Source: DRQF01 sp964559135 (GTDB taxonomy: Bacteria > Planctomycetota > GCA-002687715 > DRQF01). Taken from it: a stretch of DNA of 30,543 bases. The stretch covers positions 1 through 30,543 of the forward strand of contig CAZLGG010000044.1 in the NCBI GenBank assembly GCA_964559135.1, given 5' to 3'. This document shows positions 22,628 through 30,543 of the stretch, piece by piece. The position numbers and the translations under genes were made by a program. The notes under the pieces were generated by a model. That model made no database searches and had not been told where the DNA came from. It worked only from the letters and a program-made list of their open reading frames with translations. Every line of letters starts with the position of its first letter. The first letter of the stretch is position 1.

Positions 22628-24121
22628 ATGAAGAATCATCGATATCGCCTTCCCCTGTGGGCTTCCGCTCTTCTGCTGGTCGTCCAAATCCTCTCGTCCG
22701 CCGGAGCACAGACCGTCATCAGCGGACCGCCTACGCCCGTGCCCGTCATCCCCATCTGTGATCCCTCGCCCAATCTCATCCATCGGATCACGCAGGCTCA
22801 GGTCACAAGCGGCTTGTTGAGCCTCTTCGACCTGCGGAAAGAGGGATTTCGGATCTTCACCACCCCCTTCAACAAGGGGGATGGATTCGGTGAGTCTTAC
22901 GACGTGAGCAATCCGGATCACACGAACCCCGGGAATCGTCCCACGCTTGGGGGCAACGGCACGTTCTTGCGAGTGAACGGCCTGGATGCCCAGAGTTGCG
23001 TGGAATGCCATGGAATCTCGAGCAACGCTTCAATTCCTCCGATTCCCGGTGTCGGAGGCGTCGGTGGAATTTCCACGAGCCCCTTGGCCGGTCCGCACAA
23101 CATCGACGTGGATGACAGCGCCAACAATGGTTTCGCCTTCTTCGATGGGCGCCTCATCAACCCTCCCTTCATTTTCGGGGCGGCCGGTGTGGAGGCCCTG
23201 GGCAAGGAGATGACGGCGGACCTGCAAAACCTCAAGTTGCAGGCCATGCTGAATCCCGGCGTTTCCATTCCCCTCGTCACAAAGGGGGTCAACTTCGGTG
23301 TGATCGTTTACAACGCAGGTACGGGCCTTTTTGACACGACGGGGGTCGTGGGGATCGCCGAAGATCTCGTGGTTCGTCCCTTCGGACGCAAGGGAACCAA
23401 TCACACGACTCGTGACTTCGACCGGGGGGCCGCCCAGTTTCATTCTGGAATGGAGCCGGTCGAGGTCCTCATCGACCAGGGGTTGCCCGGGAATTTCGAC
23501 GGCGACGGGGATGGTGTCACCAACGAGCTCATGATCGGAGAGATGAGTGTCCTCCACATCTTCTCCAATCTCCAACCGAAGCCAATCGTCGCTCCCAGCC
23601 CGGCGATCTTCCCGAGCGGATATGATGTCTTCGTTGCGACCGGCTGCGCCGAATGCCACATCCCGGTACTGACGACGAATTCCTTCATCCACAACTTCTC
23701 CTATCCGGATGTGCCCACCAATCCGTCAGCCAACATCTATCTGTCGGTGGATCTCAGGAATCCGCCCATGAACTTTCAGCAGGCCGGTAACGGCGTGGCC
23801 GTGGCCCTCTTTGCCGATCTCAAGCGTCATGACATGGGACCTGGGTTGATGGAATCCACCGGAGGTGCTCTCGACAGAGAGTTCACCACCGCCAGGCTCT
23901 GGGGTATCGCCGACACGGCCCCCTATCTCCATGACGGGCGAGCCCAAACCCTCTGCGAGGCCATCGTGGCTCACGGAGGCGAAGCTCAGAATGCCAGAAA
24001 CGCTTTCGTGTCGCTGTTGCCCGCGGCTCGGAACGCCCTCCTCGATTTCCTGAGGACGCTACGGACGCCTTTGAATCCCAACCAAGGATTCGGGCCGCCC
24101 ATTCCCGACGTGAACAACTGA
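22628..24121 (+). CDS. Periplasmic di-heme c-type cytochrome, copy 2 (tandem paralog)
   Basis: A 497-aa protein starting at ATG 22628 behind GGAGGA. Signal peptide: residues 1-27 (LLLVVQILSSAGAQ). Heme sites: CVECH (124-128) and CAECH (340-344). A DGDGDGVTNELMIGE calcium-like loop follows at about 291. The copies share long near-identical blocks, for example DDSANNGFA, GRLINPPF, FGAAGVEALGKEMTADLQ and ADLKRHDMGPGLMES. They differ mainly in the signal peptide, a Pro-rich insert with an extra Cys near residues 32-50 here, and the heme-2 region. This points to tandem duplication followed by divergence, and possibly partner or substrate specialisation. Confidence 0.85.
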   Translation: MKNHRYRLPLWASALLLVVQILSSAGAQTVISGPPTPVPVIPICDPSPNLIHRITQAQVTSGLLSLFDLRKEGFRIFTTPFNKGDGFGESYDVSNPDHTNPGNRPTLGGNGTFLRVNGLDAQSCVECHGISSNASIPPIPGVGGVGGISTSPLAGPHNIDVDDSANNGFAFFDGRLINPPFIFGAAGVEALGKEMTADLQNLKLQAMLNPGVSIPLVTKGVNFGVIVYNAGTGLFDTTGVVGIAEDLVVRPFGRKGTNHTTRDFDRGAAQFHSGMEPVEVLIDQGLPGNFDGDGDGVTNELMIGEMSVLHIFSNLQPKPIVAPSPAIFPSGYDVFVATGCAECHIPVLTTNSFIHNFSYPDVPTNPSANIYLSVDLRNPPMNFQQAGNGVAVALFADLKRHDMGPGLMESTGGALDREFTTARLWGIADTAPYLHDGRAQTLCEAIVAHGGEAQNARNAFVSLLPAARNALLDFLRTLRTPLNPNQGFGPPIPDVNN

Positions 24122-24149
24122 TCTCGAACTGGAAGTTCTTCTGAACGTT

Positions 24150-24184
24150 GGGGTGTGTCGATCGTGCCGACACACCCCTTTCTC
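24150..24184 (+). terminator. Intrinsic terminator after the second di-heme gene
   Basis: GGGGTGTGTCG (24150-24160) and CGACACACCCC (24168-24178) form a perfect 11-bp stem with a 7-nt loop, followed by TTTCTC. It sits between two convergent genes and may serve both, although the minus side lacks a T-run. Confidence 0.85.
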
Positions 24185-24186
24185 AT

Positions 24187-25521
24187 TCACTGTCGAGGGC
24201 GTTTCCGGGTGGAGGATTCGATGCGTGCGGCGCGTTCGAGGACTTCTTGGCCCTCGGCTTCGGAGCCTTCTTGGAGAAGGAGGCGTCCCAGCATTTTCAG
24301 CGGGCGCACCAACGCTGGATGATTCTTCCCGACCCACTGTTCCCAGCGCCGAACGAGGCGTCGGAGCAATCCGATGGATTGTGAGACCTTGCCCAGAGCC
24401 TCCGCACATCGGGCCTTCTCGAGAACGGCCAAGAGGGTGTCCGGGTCCTTCGCGCCCACCGCGGACTCCAGCTTTCTGACCGCCTCAGTGGCCGATGCGT
24501 AGGCGCTCTCGGCGTCGCCGGAACGTCGCTGTGCTCGAGCGAGCCGCCGATAAAGAACACCCACCCGTGAGCCGCCCCATGCGGTGTTGCCCCGGGTGCG
24601 CTGAACGGCCTCCGCGAGGTACTTGACGACTTCCTCCGTCTTTCCCTCCTTGTCGGCTAAGTCGGCTCGGCGGATGAGTACGCGGGGGATCTCGGGATGG
24701 TCCTTCATCACCCGGTCCAGAAGCCCCCGCCATTCGTCGCACACCTTCGAAGCTTCCTCGAGCCGGTTCAGCCGCAGGAGAGCCAGCGAAAGCAACTCCA
24801 AGGGGCGAGCCAGACCCGCATGGTCTCCCTTCCACGCGATTCTCTGGAGTCGGATCCACTCCTCGTAGACGGGCACCGAGTCCGCAAAACGTTTCAGGGT
24901 CGCGAGCGCGCGGGCCTTGATGGTCAATGGATAGATCAGGTCGGTGTGGTCGTGGCCACGCTGCCGGCGAATGAGTTCAATCCAGGCATCGAGAGGTTCG
25001 AGGAGCTCCTCGAACCCCCCCGACAATTCGAGGCACTTGACCTGCCCGGAATAGATGCGCTCGAGGGCAGCTGCGCGTGTCTTCGGTGTCATCTTGGCCG
25101 CGATGGTCTCGGCGCGCTCGAGATGCCGAAGTGCCGCCGGGATTCGACCCAACTTCCGGCTGAGCCGGGCCGCCGATTCCAGCGCCGGCAGCAGATCCGG
25201 ATTCTCCGGACCAAGACGGCGTTCCATGAGTTTCAGGCGCTCCTCCTGGTGGTTCAGCGCTTCGGCCACCCGCGACGTGCCCTCGCAGACGCTCGAGAGG
25301 AGTTCGTGGATACGCTCGGCCTTCCCGATGTCCTTGGGGGGCGTGCCCAGGGATTCCAGAGCCGACTGGAGAGCCTTCTTCGCTTCGTCCAGCTTCATCG
25401 CCTCCATGGCTTTCTGAGCACGTTTCCAGTGGCTTTGAAAGTCCTGAGCCGTTGCGAGACCGCAGAGCAGGAAGAAAACCACCAGCAGGGGGGATATCCT
25501 TGATGAGAAGCACGTCTTCAT
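24187..25521 (-). CDS. Secreted TPR-repeat protein
   Basis: A 444-aa protein. ATG 25521 is chosen because a signal peptide follows directly (MKTCFSSRISPLLVVFFLLC, cleavage after ATAQ) and GGAGACGAG lies upstream; the frame extends back to 25578. The mature part is a string of TPR and TPR-like helix pairs with about 40-residue spacing, e.g. KRAQKAMEAMKLDEAKKALQ, ALNHQEERLKLMERRLGPEN, LARPLELLSLALLRLNRLEE and the final MLGRLLLQEGSEAEGQEVLE. This is kinesin-light-chain-like repeat style. There is no catalytic domain. A periplasmic scaffold role is likely. It is divergent from the repeat protein at 25599 with a 77-nt shared upstream region. Confidence 0.8.
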   Translation of the reverse strand: MKTCFSSRISPLLVVFFLLCGLATAQDFQSHWKRAQKAMEAMKLDEAKKALQSALESLGTPPKDIGKAERIHELLSSVCEGTSRVAEALNHQEERLKLMERRLGPENPDLLPALESAARLSRKLGRIPAALRHLERAETIAAKMTPKTRAAALERIYSGQVKCLELSGGFEELLEPLDAWIELIRRQRGHDHTDLIYPLTIKARALATLKRFADSVPVYEEWIRLQRIAWKGDHAGLARPLELLSLALLRLNRLEEASKVCDEWRGLLDRVMKDHPEIPRVLIRRADLADKEGKTEEVVKYLAEAVQRTRGNTAWGGSRVGVLYRRLARAQRRSGDAESAYASATEAVRKLESAVGAKDPDTLLAVLEKARCAEALGKVSQSIGLLRRLVRRWEQWVGKNHPALVRPLKMLGRLLLQEGSEAEGQEVLERAARIESSTRKRPRQ

Positions 25522-25545
25522 GGGCTCGTCTCCATTCATGGACAT

Positions 25546-25559
25546 AGAGTATAGACTCT
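25546..25559. promoter_or_regulatory. Shared divergent promoter/operator between the TPR and repeat-protein genes
   Basis: AGAGT-ATAG-ACTCT is a 5-bp inverted repeat centred in the 77-nt divergent gap. It contains TATACT on the minus strand (25553-25548, one mismatch to TATAAT) and TATAGA on the plus strand (25550-25555), so overlapping -10 elements for both genes are plausible. TATAGAC matches the heptamer upstream of both di-heme genes. No convincing -35 was seen on either side. Confidence 0.4.
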
Positions 25560-25598
25560 GAACGAGCCGAATCGACACTTTCCTGCAGGATGTATCCC

Positions 25599-27590
25599 AT
25601 GCGCTATGTCATCGCCGGAGTTCTACTTCTCGTCATCTGCGTCGGAGCGATGCTCACCTATTTCTCGGAGAACGATGAAGCGTCGCTCGATGGTACGGAA
25701 ATCGCCGCAGGCACGACGCCCGACGATGCGGTGCGGGCACCAGCGCGGCGTCTGTCACGTGTGTTCCTCACCGCCCGCGTCGTCGGACAAGACGGCCGGG
25801 TCGTTCCGGGGGCTCTTGCCGTGTTGAGCTGGCGGAGGGATCTGGAGCTGGTCGGTGGCGAGGTGAGTTTGCCGGACGAGATCCGTTCCGAGTTCGCTGA
25901 GGGGCGCATACGACTGCCTCTTCCTCCAAAGGCTCTCGAAGGCGTCCTGACCATCTCCGCCCCGGAGCACGCTCCCCATCAGGTGACGGTTCTTTCCACC
26001 GGCCGAAGAAACGTCGAGTTGGGAACGATCGCGTTGAGAGAGGGGGGGGAGATTCAAGGCGTGATTCTGGATGAGGACGGGAACCCGATCCCGAACGCTC
26101 GGATCCGTGCCGCGCCACGAGGTGTTCGAACCGGGAAGGGGCAGGCCGCGTTGTTTCGCAGGGGGCTGGATGCGGACCAGGCGCGGGAGGCGCGAAGCGA
26201 CGAGAAGGGAGAGTTTCGAATCTCGGGGCTGCCCTACGGAAGGTTGGCGCTCCGGGCGGACAAGGAGGGATTCTTGAGCGTCGGGGTGGGTGAGATTCTG
26301 CTCGAGCCCTCTTCGGGGATGGCCTTCACCGAACTCACGATGAGGAAGGGGCGGACCCTTCGCATCGATGTCGTGTCGGATCTCACGAATCAGCCTGTGG
26401 AGGGTGCCGAGATCGAGCTGTTCGCGGCAAACTGGCAGCCGGAGGATGCCGTCGTGGAGAGCTTGGCCCACAGGAAGGGCCGCACCTCGAAAAACGGTTC
26501 TCTCGTGCTGCACCAGTTGGGGCGTCGTCGACCCTATCTCGTCAAAGCGAAGGCGGCCGGCTACTTCACGCCGGACGACATGACACTGGAAGCCGACAGC
26601 GAGACGTTCTTGATTCGGATGAAGCCGGCGGGGAAATTGCTTCTCTCGGTGAGAGGTCAGGGAGGAAAGTTGATTGCCGACCCCGATGTCAGGGTGATGG
26701 ATCCGAAGACCGCGCACCGAATCTCCGTGAGAGTCCTGAGCCGTGAGGAGGCGTGGCAGAAGGAGCGGGTTCGGGTTGGGACGGGTGTGGTCTTGGTGAG
26801 CGACATCGTGCAGCGTCGTGTCTCCCTCGTCGTCCGAGCGCCGGGCTACGCCACGAGAATCGTGGACGTGGCCGCCATCGACGCGGGTGATCTGCGACCC
26901 GTCGATGTCGAGCTGCCGCGGGAAGTCCCGTTGAGTGGTCGTGTTCTCACCTTCGATGGTCGTCCGGTTGCCGGCGCGGAAGTCGTCGCACGTCGCAAGG
27001 GGCAAGAAGCAAGGGGACGAGGTGTGGAATTGGCACTGCTGCGAGGCGACCTCTCCGCCGCTGACCCTCTCAACGGGCACGCCCCGTCGAAGGCCCCGGA
27101 ACGTATCACGGTTCATGCGGACGACGAGGGCCGGTTTCGCATCGAGGGGCTTGGCGCCGGCGAGTTCGACTTGGAGGCGCGACATCCCGAACACCGCACA
27201 GGTGAAACGAGTTGTGTTCTCCAGGAAGGGAGCGCTCTGGAGGACCTGGAGATCCGGTTGCCCGTCGAAGGGCGAATTCAGGGCCGAGTGACTTGGGCAG
27301 GGGGCCGGCCCGCCGCCGGTGCGTCCGTGATCGTGACCCTTGGGAGCGAGATGCCTTCGGGAGGCATGGCCCTGCTCATCGCCATGGAAGGCGCGATAGC
27401 TCGGTGTTGGTCGGAAAACGACGGGACGTTTCGTCTCGGCGCGTTGCCACCCGGAGCCTACCGTGTCTCGGCAGCTTATCCGACCAACGGTCAGAAACCC
27501 GATGAGTGGCCGAGAGCGCAAGGAAACGTCATCCAGGTTTCCGCCGGCAAGAATGTCGCGGTCGACCTTGTGCTCGTCAGGGGACGCTGA
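25599..27590 (+). CDS. Membrane-anchored carboxypeptidase-regulatory-like repeat protein
   Basis: A 663-aa protein. ATG 25599 is preferred over 25590 because AGGA ends 8 nt before it. Residues 1-20 (MRYVIAGVLLLVICVGAML) form a signal-anchor. The rest is a series of beta-sandwich domains of the carboxypeptidase-regulatory (CarboxypepD_reg/transthyretin-like) type. They are recognisable by repeated G.V.D.G.P...A.V starts and G.FR..GLP.G ends, e.g. GVILDEDGNPIPNARI with GEFRISGLPYGRLAL, GRVLTFDGRPVAGAEVV with GRFRIEGLGAGEFDLEA, and GRVTWAGGRPAAGASV with GTFRLGALPPGAYRVSA. I count at least four such units. No catalytic motif is seen; a periplasmic structural or adhesive role is likely. Confidence 0.82.
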   Translation: MRYVIAGVLLLVICVGAMLTYFSENDEASLDGTEIAAGTTPDDAVRAPARRLSRVFLTARVVGQDGRVVPGALAVLSWRRDLELVGGEVSLPDEIRSEFAEGRIRLPLPPKALEGVLTISAPEHAPHQVTVLSTGRRNVELGTIALREGGEIQGVILDEDGNPIPNARIRAAPRGVRTGKGQAALFRRGLDADQAREARSDEKGEFRISGLPYGRLALRADKEGFLSVGVGEILLEPSSGMAFTELTMRKGRTLRIDVVSDLTNQPVEGAEIELFAANWQPEDAVVESLAHRKGRTSKNGSLVLHQLGRRRPYLVKAKAAGYFTPDDMTLEADSETFLIRMKPAGKLLLSVRGQGGKLIADPDVRVMDPKTAHRISVRVLSREEAWQKERVRVGTGVVLVSDIVQRRVSLVVRAPGYATRIVDVAAIDAGDLRPVDVELPREVPLSGRVLTFDGRPVAGAEVVARRKGQEARGRGVELALLRGDLSAADPLNGHAPSKAPERITVHADDEGRFRIEGLGAGEFDLEARHPEHRTGETSCVLQEGSALEDLEIRLPVEGRIQGRVTWAGGRPAAGASVIVTLGSEMPSGGMALLIAMEGAIARCWSENDGTFRLGALPPGAYRVSAAYPTNGQKPDEWPRAQGNVIQVSAGKNVAVDLVLVRGR

Positions 27591-27595
27591 ATTCA

Positions 27596-27634
27596 TTGGC
27601 GTGGGCCAGTTCGCTGCTATCGTTTGAATCGATA
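27596..27634 (+). promoter_or_regulatory. Candidate promoter and dyad for the ChaN-domain gene
   Basis: TTGGCG (27596-27601) and TATCGT (27618-27623), 16 nt apart, each match 4 of 6 consensus bases of a housekeeping promoter. The -10 overlaps an inverted repeat TATCG...CGATA (27618-27622/27630-27634) that could bind a regulator. The gene starts at 27661. Confidence 0.35.
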
Positions 27635-27660
27635 CCAAACAGGAAAAGAGGAACTCACTC

Positions 27661-29811
27661 GTGAAGAACGTCCGCATCGCCCTCGCCTCGCTTTGTCTGG
27701 CGCTTCTACCGGCCGCCGGTTGGACCCAAAACGTTTGGAGACTCTCTGACGTCGAAGAGCGGATTCGGATTCACGATGACGCTCGAGGCAAGGAGATCCC
27801 TTTCCCGGCCCTCGTCCGCGCGGTCAGCGAGAAGGACGTGGTCTTCGTGGGAGAAACCCATCTCGACGAGTCGACTCACATGTTTGAAGCCGCGATTCTC
27901 GACGCCTTGGCCGCAGCGCGAGACAATCGGGTCATCCTCTCCTTGGAGATGTTCGAGCGGGATGAGCAGCAGGCCCTCGACGACTTCGTGGCCGGACGCA
28001 TCGACGAGGCCACGTTTCTCGAGCGGGCCGACCCGTGGGACAACCATTGGACGGGCTATCGCCCCCTTCTCGAAGTGGCGCGTCGCCGAGGTCTTTCGGT
28101 CGTGGCGGCCAATGCTCCACGCCGTCTGTTGTTCAAGCTGGCCATGGGCAAGGAGAAGGCCTTGGACGCCCTCTCCAAGAAGGAGCGTCGCTGGGTCGCC
28201 GAGGTGTTCTTTCCCGGGCGCGCTGAATACTGGGAAAAGGTCGACCGGGCCGTTCGGGGCCATGGGATGGGCCGGGGCCCCAGGACGCCCGAGCAGCGTC
28301 TCTATGACGGTCAGAACATCTGGGACAACACGATGGCGGAGTCGATCACCCTCGCTTTGAAGGCGCATCCCGGCTTCTCGGTCGTCCACGTCGTGGGCGG
28401 TTTTCATGTGGCCTACGGTTTGGGAACTGCGGATCAGGTGATGCGTCGCAAGCCGGATGCCGACGTCAGCATCATCGAGGTGGAGCCCGCGTTCGATCTC
28501 TTGGGTTCCCTTCGGGATCCCGATCCGGAGCGTGCCAATTACGAGGTGCGGGCGTTGGTCGTCGCCAGGGGACGCTCCTCCGGGACGGATGCGGTGGTCG
28601 TGCCCAAGGAACTGAGATTCCGATTGGTGGTGCCCAAGTCCGCGACGAAGGGGAAGCCCCTGCCGCTTCTGATCTGGCTCCCACGTGCGGGAAGTCGCGG
28701 GAAGGACGTGGAGGCCTACTGGAAAACCGCTCTCGGCGATGAGGCCATCGTGGCCTGCGTGGAGGGCCCTTTGGGCCGTGAGGACGCGGACCTCGCCTGG
28801 GGCGGATTCTGGACCGGTCCCGGGCGTTTTCGGGATGACATGGGCGAGGTGACCTATGGGATAGACCGCCTCGTGGAATTCCTGAGACGACACTATCCCG
28901 TGGATGAGAATCGCATCTGTGTCGCCGGCGAAGCCGAAGGGGGGGCCGTCGCGATCATGGCGGCGCGTGCACCCCGTCGTTTCGAGGCTTCCTATGTCGC
29001 ATTCACGCCGCGTCCGCTGGGGCAGGTCCTTCAACAGGCCTTGGGTGAAAAGGCGCCTCAGACCCGGAGCGTGACCCTGCGGATGCGAGGCGAGGCGGAG
29101 AACGCCGAGCGGATCGTGGCGGACTTCGGGGAGCTCGGCGTGCGGGAGACTCAGGTCCTGCCGGTCGACGAGGACGACCTTTTCTTCATGGAGTCCGACG
29201 TACGCGATGCCCTGGGATTGAATGGGCTCGGAGGCTGGGAGCCGGATCGCCCCCTCGACGTCCTCGTCTTGGATTCGAATTCACCCCGAGCGATGGATTG
29301 GGCAAGGCTTCAAGCCCGGGGTTTCGCAGCGGCCAAGCATCGCGTCACCATTTTGGGGTCCAACGAAGCCAAGACCGTTGCCGGGAGGAAGTGGTCCCTT
29401 TCCGTTCGTCCCGAAGACCTGATGGACGGAAAGGCCTTGCCCGTGGCCCCTGCCGACTTTGGCGGAGTGACGGTCCTCGTCGTTCCGGCGGGTGCGAATG
29501 AGGTGGACGCCTGGAAAACCCTCGAGACCAAGCAAGTCATTCGCAAAAAGAGTCCCTTCGCAAGGCTGCGGGTCGCCTTCGAGAAGGGAACGCCGTCGCT
29601 CCCCGACGTGATCCAGGATCTGCGCTCGAAGTCGACGAAGGCCGTTGTCATCGTTCCCGCCGTCTTCTGCGCCGAAGCGCCCACGATGTGGCGCATGCGG
29701 ATGTCCCTGCCCGTCGATCTTGCACCCTTGGAATTGACGTGGGTGCCGGGCCTCGGAGGGGGCCTCCAGTATTCAAAGAGCGATAAGGGCGGCTCTCACG
29801 ACGTCAAGTGA
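27661..29811 (+). CDS. Secreted ChaN-domain (heme-binding-like) protein fused to a degenerate alpha/beta-hydrolase-like region
   Basis: A 716-aa protein starting at GTG 27661 behind GAGGAA, with a signal peptide (LASLCLALLPAAGWTQ). Residues about 45-285 are a ChaN/DUF399 domain: VVFVGETHLDESTH (60-73), ILSLEMFERDEQQALDDF (92-109), ADPWDNHWTGYRPLLEVARR and VVHVVGGFHVAYG (241-253). ChaN of Campylobacter binds heme in the envelope. Residues about 315-480 look like an alpha/beta hydrolase of the esterase/PHB-depolymerase type, but the nucleophile elbow reads VAGEAEGG (421-428), with Ala at the Ser position, so it is probably inactive. The last ~200 residues are unassigned. Iron or heme handling is an inference. 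Its end overlaps the convergent DinB gene by 8 nt. Confidence 0.8.
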   Translation: MKNVRIALASLCLALLPAAGWTQNVWRLSDVEERIRIHDDARGKEIPFPALVRAVSEKDVVFVGETHLDESTHMFEAAILDALAAARDNRVILSLEMFERDEQQALDDFVAGRIDEATFLERADPWDNHWTGYRPLLEVARRRGLSVVAANAPRRLLFKLAMGKEKALDALSKKERRWVAEVFFPGRAEYWEKVDRAVRGHGMGRGPRTPEQRLYDGQNIWDNTMAESITLALKAHPGFSVVHVVGGFHVAYGLGTADQVMRRKPDADVSIIEVEPAFDLLGSLRDPDPERANYEVRALVVARGRSSGTDAVVVPKELRFRLVVPKSATKGKPLPLLIWLPRAGSRGKDVEAYWKTALGDEAIVACVEGPLGREDADLAWGGFWTGPGRFRDDMGEVTYGIDRLVEFLRRHYPVDENRICVAGEAEGGAVAIMAARAPRRFEASYVAFTPRPLGQVLQQALGEKAPQTRSVTLRMRGEAENAERIVADFGELGVRETQVLPVDEDDLFFMESDVRDALGLNGLGGWEPDRPLDVLVLDSNSPRAMDWARLQARGFAAAKHRVTILGSNEAKTVAGRKWSLSVRPEDLMDGKALPVAPADFGGVTVLVVPAGANEVDAWKTLETKQVIRKKSPFARLRVAFEKGTPSLPDVIQDLRSKSTKAVVIVPAVFCAEAPTMWRMRMSLPVDLAPLELTWVPGLGGGLQYSKSDKGGSHDVK

Positions 29812-30292
29812 TGGCGGGGGGAAGACCGGCGATTCGTCTCAGAAGGCCGATCTGGCCGATGTGATAGGCCTCGTGAAACTGGAGGGCGGACGCCAACTCG
29901 CCCACGGTCTTGGCCCCGAGGGGGCCGGGCTCGGGCAGGGGTTGGTTGAAGCCCTGATCGTCCATGCCTTGGATCGTGGACTCGATGACCGCTTGGGACT
30001 CGTCGAAGAAACGTACCAGCGTCGCCAATTCCACGGGCGATTCCTGCTCGGTCAAGCGTTCGGTGTATCGGGCGAAGCGATCCAGGGCAACGTCGTTCAT
30101 GGCCGTCGTGTCCAATCCCAAGAGTTTCATGAGGGCTCGCCGGGTATGGACGATATGACCCAGAATCCAAAGGGCGTTGTTGCCACCGTTGGGAGGCAAC
30201 ACACGGGCATGCTCATCCGTCATGCCTTTCAGGTTCATGGCCAGGCTCTCGGCATTGAGGTGGAACTGAAAGGTCAGCGTGTGGCTCAGCAT
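29804..30292 (-). CDS. DinB-family four-helix protein
   Basis: A 162-aa protein starting at ATG 30292, with AAGGAG 7 nt upstream. DinB-superfamily features: an N-terminal helix, ALWILGHIVHTRRALMKLLG (metal ligand region H46, H49), a long third helix, and QFHEAYHIGQIGLLRR (H140, H144), giving the usual three-histidine metal site. Members include thiol-dependent transferases (e.g. bacillithiol or mycothiol S-transferases) and proteins of unknown function; the substrate cannot be assigned. It converges on the ChaN-domain gene. Confidence 0.87.
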   Translation of the reverse strand: MLSHTLTFQFHLNAESLAMNLKGMTDEHARVLPPNGGNNALWILGHIVHTRRALMKLLGLDTTAMNDVALDRFARYTERLTEQESPVELATLVRFFDESQAVIESTIQGMDDQGFNQPLPEPGPLGAKTVGELASALQFHEAYHIGQIGLLRRIAGLPPAIT

Positions 30293-30543
30293 GTGGCTCT
30301 CCTTGTTCTCATGGGGTGGAACGGAAACTCATATAGCAAATCGTGGTGCGAATTGCGGCGTCATGTCTGGAGCCGGGCCGTCCCCGTCCCGTCGAACATC
30401 GTTGGGGCATCGTCCTCGACTCACCCGAGAATTCCTCGGGAATGGCGCCAAGCATTTCCATTCCACCCCATTAGCAATCTGTCGGAGTCTTTCCCGGATC
30501 GAAGGATGCGATGCGTGCGATGTACAGGCGACGCAGCCGATCG
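30293..30543. other. Right-end region upstream of the DinB gene
   Basis: About 250 nt without a complete gene. On the minus strand GCTATATG near 30330 could be a -10 for the DinB gene, without a clear -35. Near the edge GAAGG (30501-30505) precedes ATG 30511 at good spacing, so an Arg-rich plus-strand gene may start here and run off the window; eleven codons are too few to support it. Confidence 0.2.

Noticed and set aside
20768..23692. Long minus-strand frames opposite both di-heme genes
   Set aside because: Antisense of well-supported cytochrome genes; His/Glu/Asp-rich nonsense composition and no start signals.
30511..30543. Possible plus-strand gene start at the right edge
   Set aside because: GAAGG then ATG is suggestive, but only eleven Arg-rich codons are visible; not enough to call a gene.

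Overview
The window comes from a GC-rich (roughly 60% by eye) Gram-negative-type bacterium. It has many signal peptides, lipoproteins and periplasmic c-type cytochromes, and small functional operons separated by short gaps. The mix of DUF1579-like protein, di-heme cytochromes with a calcium-loop-like DGDGDG segment, large carboxypeptidase-regulatory-like repeat proteins, TPR proteins and a REC-PP2C-HATPase switch suits an environmental lineage such as Planctomycetota or a neighbour. That placement is inference; there is no rRNA or marker gene to fix it. I saw no tRNA, rRNA, CRISPR array, insertion sequence or phage gene.

Layout. 1-491: the end of a TPR gene runs into the distal part of an argR-like gene on the other strand; the junction is abnormal. 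704-2549: an unrecognised 379-aa protein converges on a metallo-beta-lactamase-fold hydrolase whose leader has an intrinsic terminator and a possible base-pairing switch. 2983-3474: DUF1579-like protein with a clean terminator. 3530-4838: about 1.3 kb without a credible gene. It starts with DnaA-box-like sites and a 16-bp palindrome, continues as roughly 0.9 kb of densely hairpinned sequence with GNRA and UUCG tetraloops, and ends in a strong plus-strand terminator only 27 nt before a NYN/OST-HTH ribonuclease-like gene. I read this as a large structured noncoding RNA of unrecognised family, and it is the most interesting feature here. 5699-7773: STAS antagonist plus REC-PP2C-HATPase protein, a partner-switching module like HsbA/HsbR or CrsA/CrsR. 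7780-8682: TraB/TIKI-family secreted protein.

9088-10793: NADP isocitrate dehydrogenase followed after 2 nt by a Bcp/PrxQ peroxiredoxin. 10812-13160 (minus): EEP-family phosphohydrolase, RmlC-type epimerase and a membrane diguanylate cyclase. 13274-18081 (plus): a secreted alpha/beta hydrolase, then pncB-pncA (NAD salvage from nicotinamide/nicotinate), an HD-domain protein, a LOG-like Rossmann protein and a DTW-domain protein. 18043-20582 (minus): hemerythrin-like protein, MsrA lipoprotein and a glycosidase-like lipoprotein.

20876-24121: two tandem paralogous di-heme cytochromes, each followed by a hairpin. 24187-29811: a secreted TPR protein divergent from a large carboxypeptidase-regulatory-like repeat protein, then a secreted ChaN-domain protein fused to a degenerate alpha/beta-hydrolase-like region. 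29804-30292 (minus): DinB-family protein. A GTCTATA/TATAGAC heptamer recurs in the three upstream regions of the cytochrome, TPR and repeat-protein genes and may mark shared promoters or co-regulation. Overall the window is ordinary chromosomal housekeeping and redox/stress content, with two unusual RNA-level features at 2551-2701 and 3800-4812.
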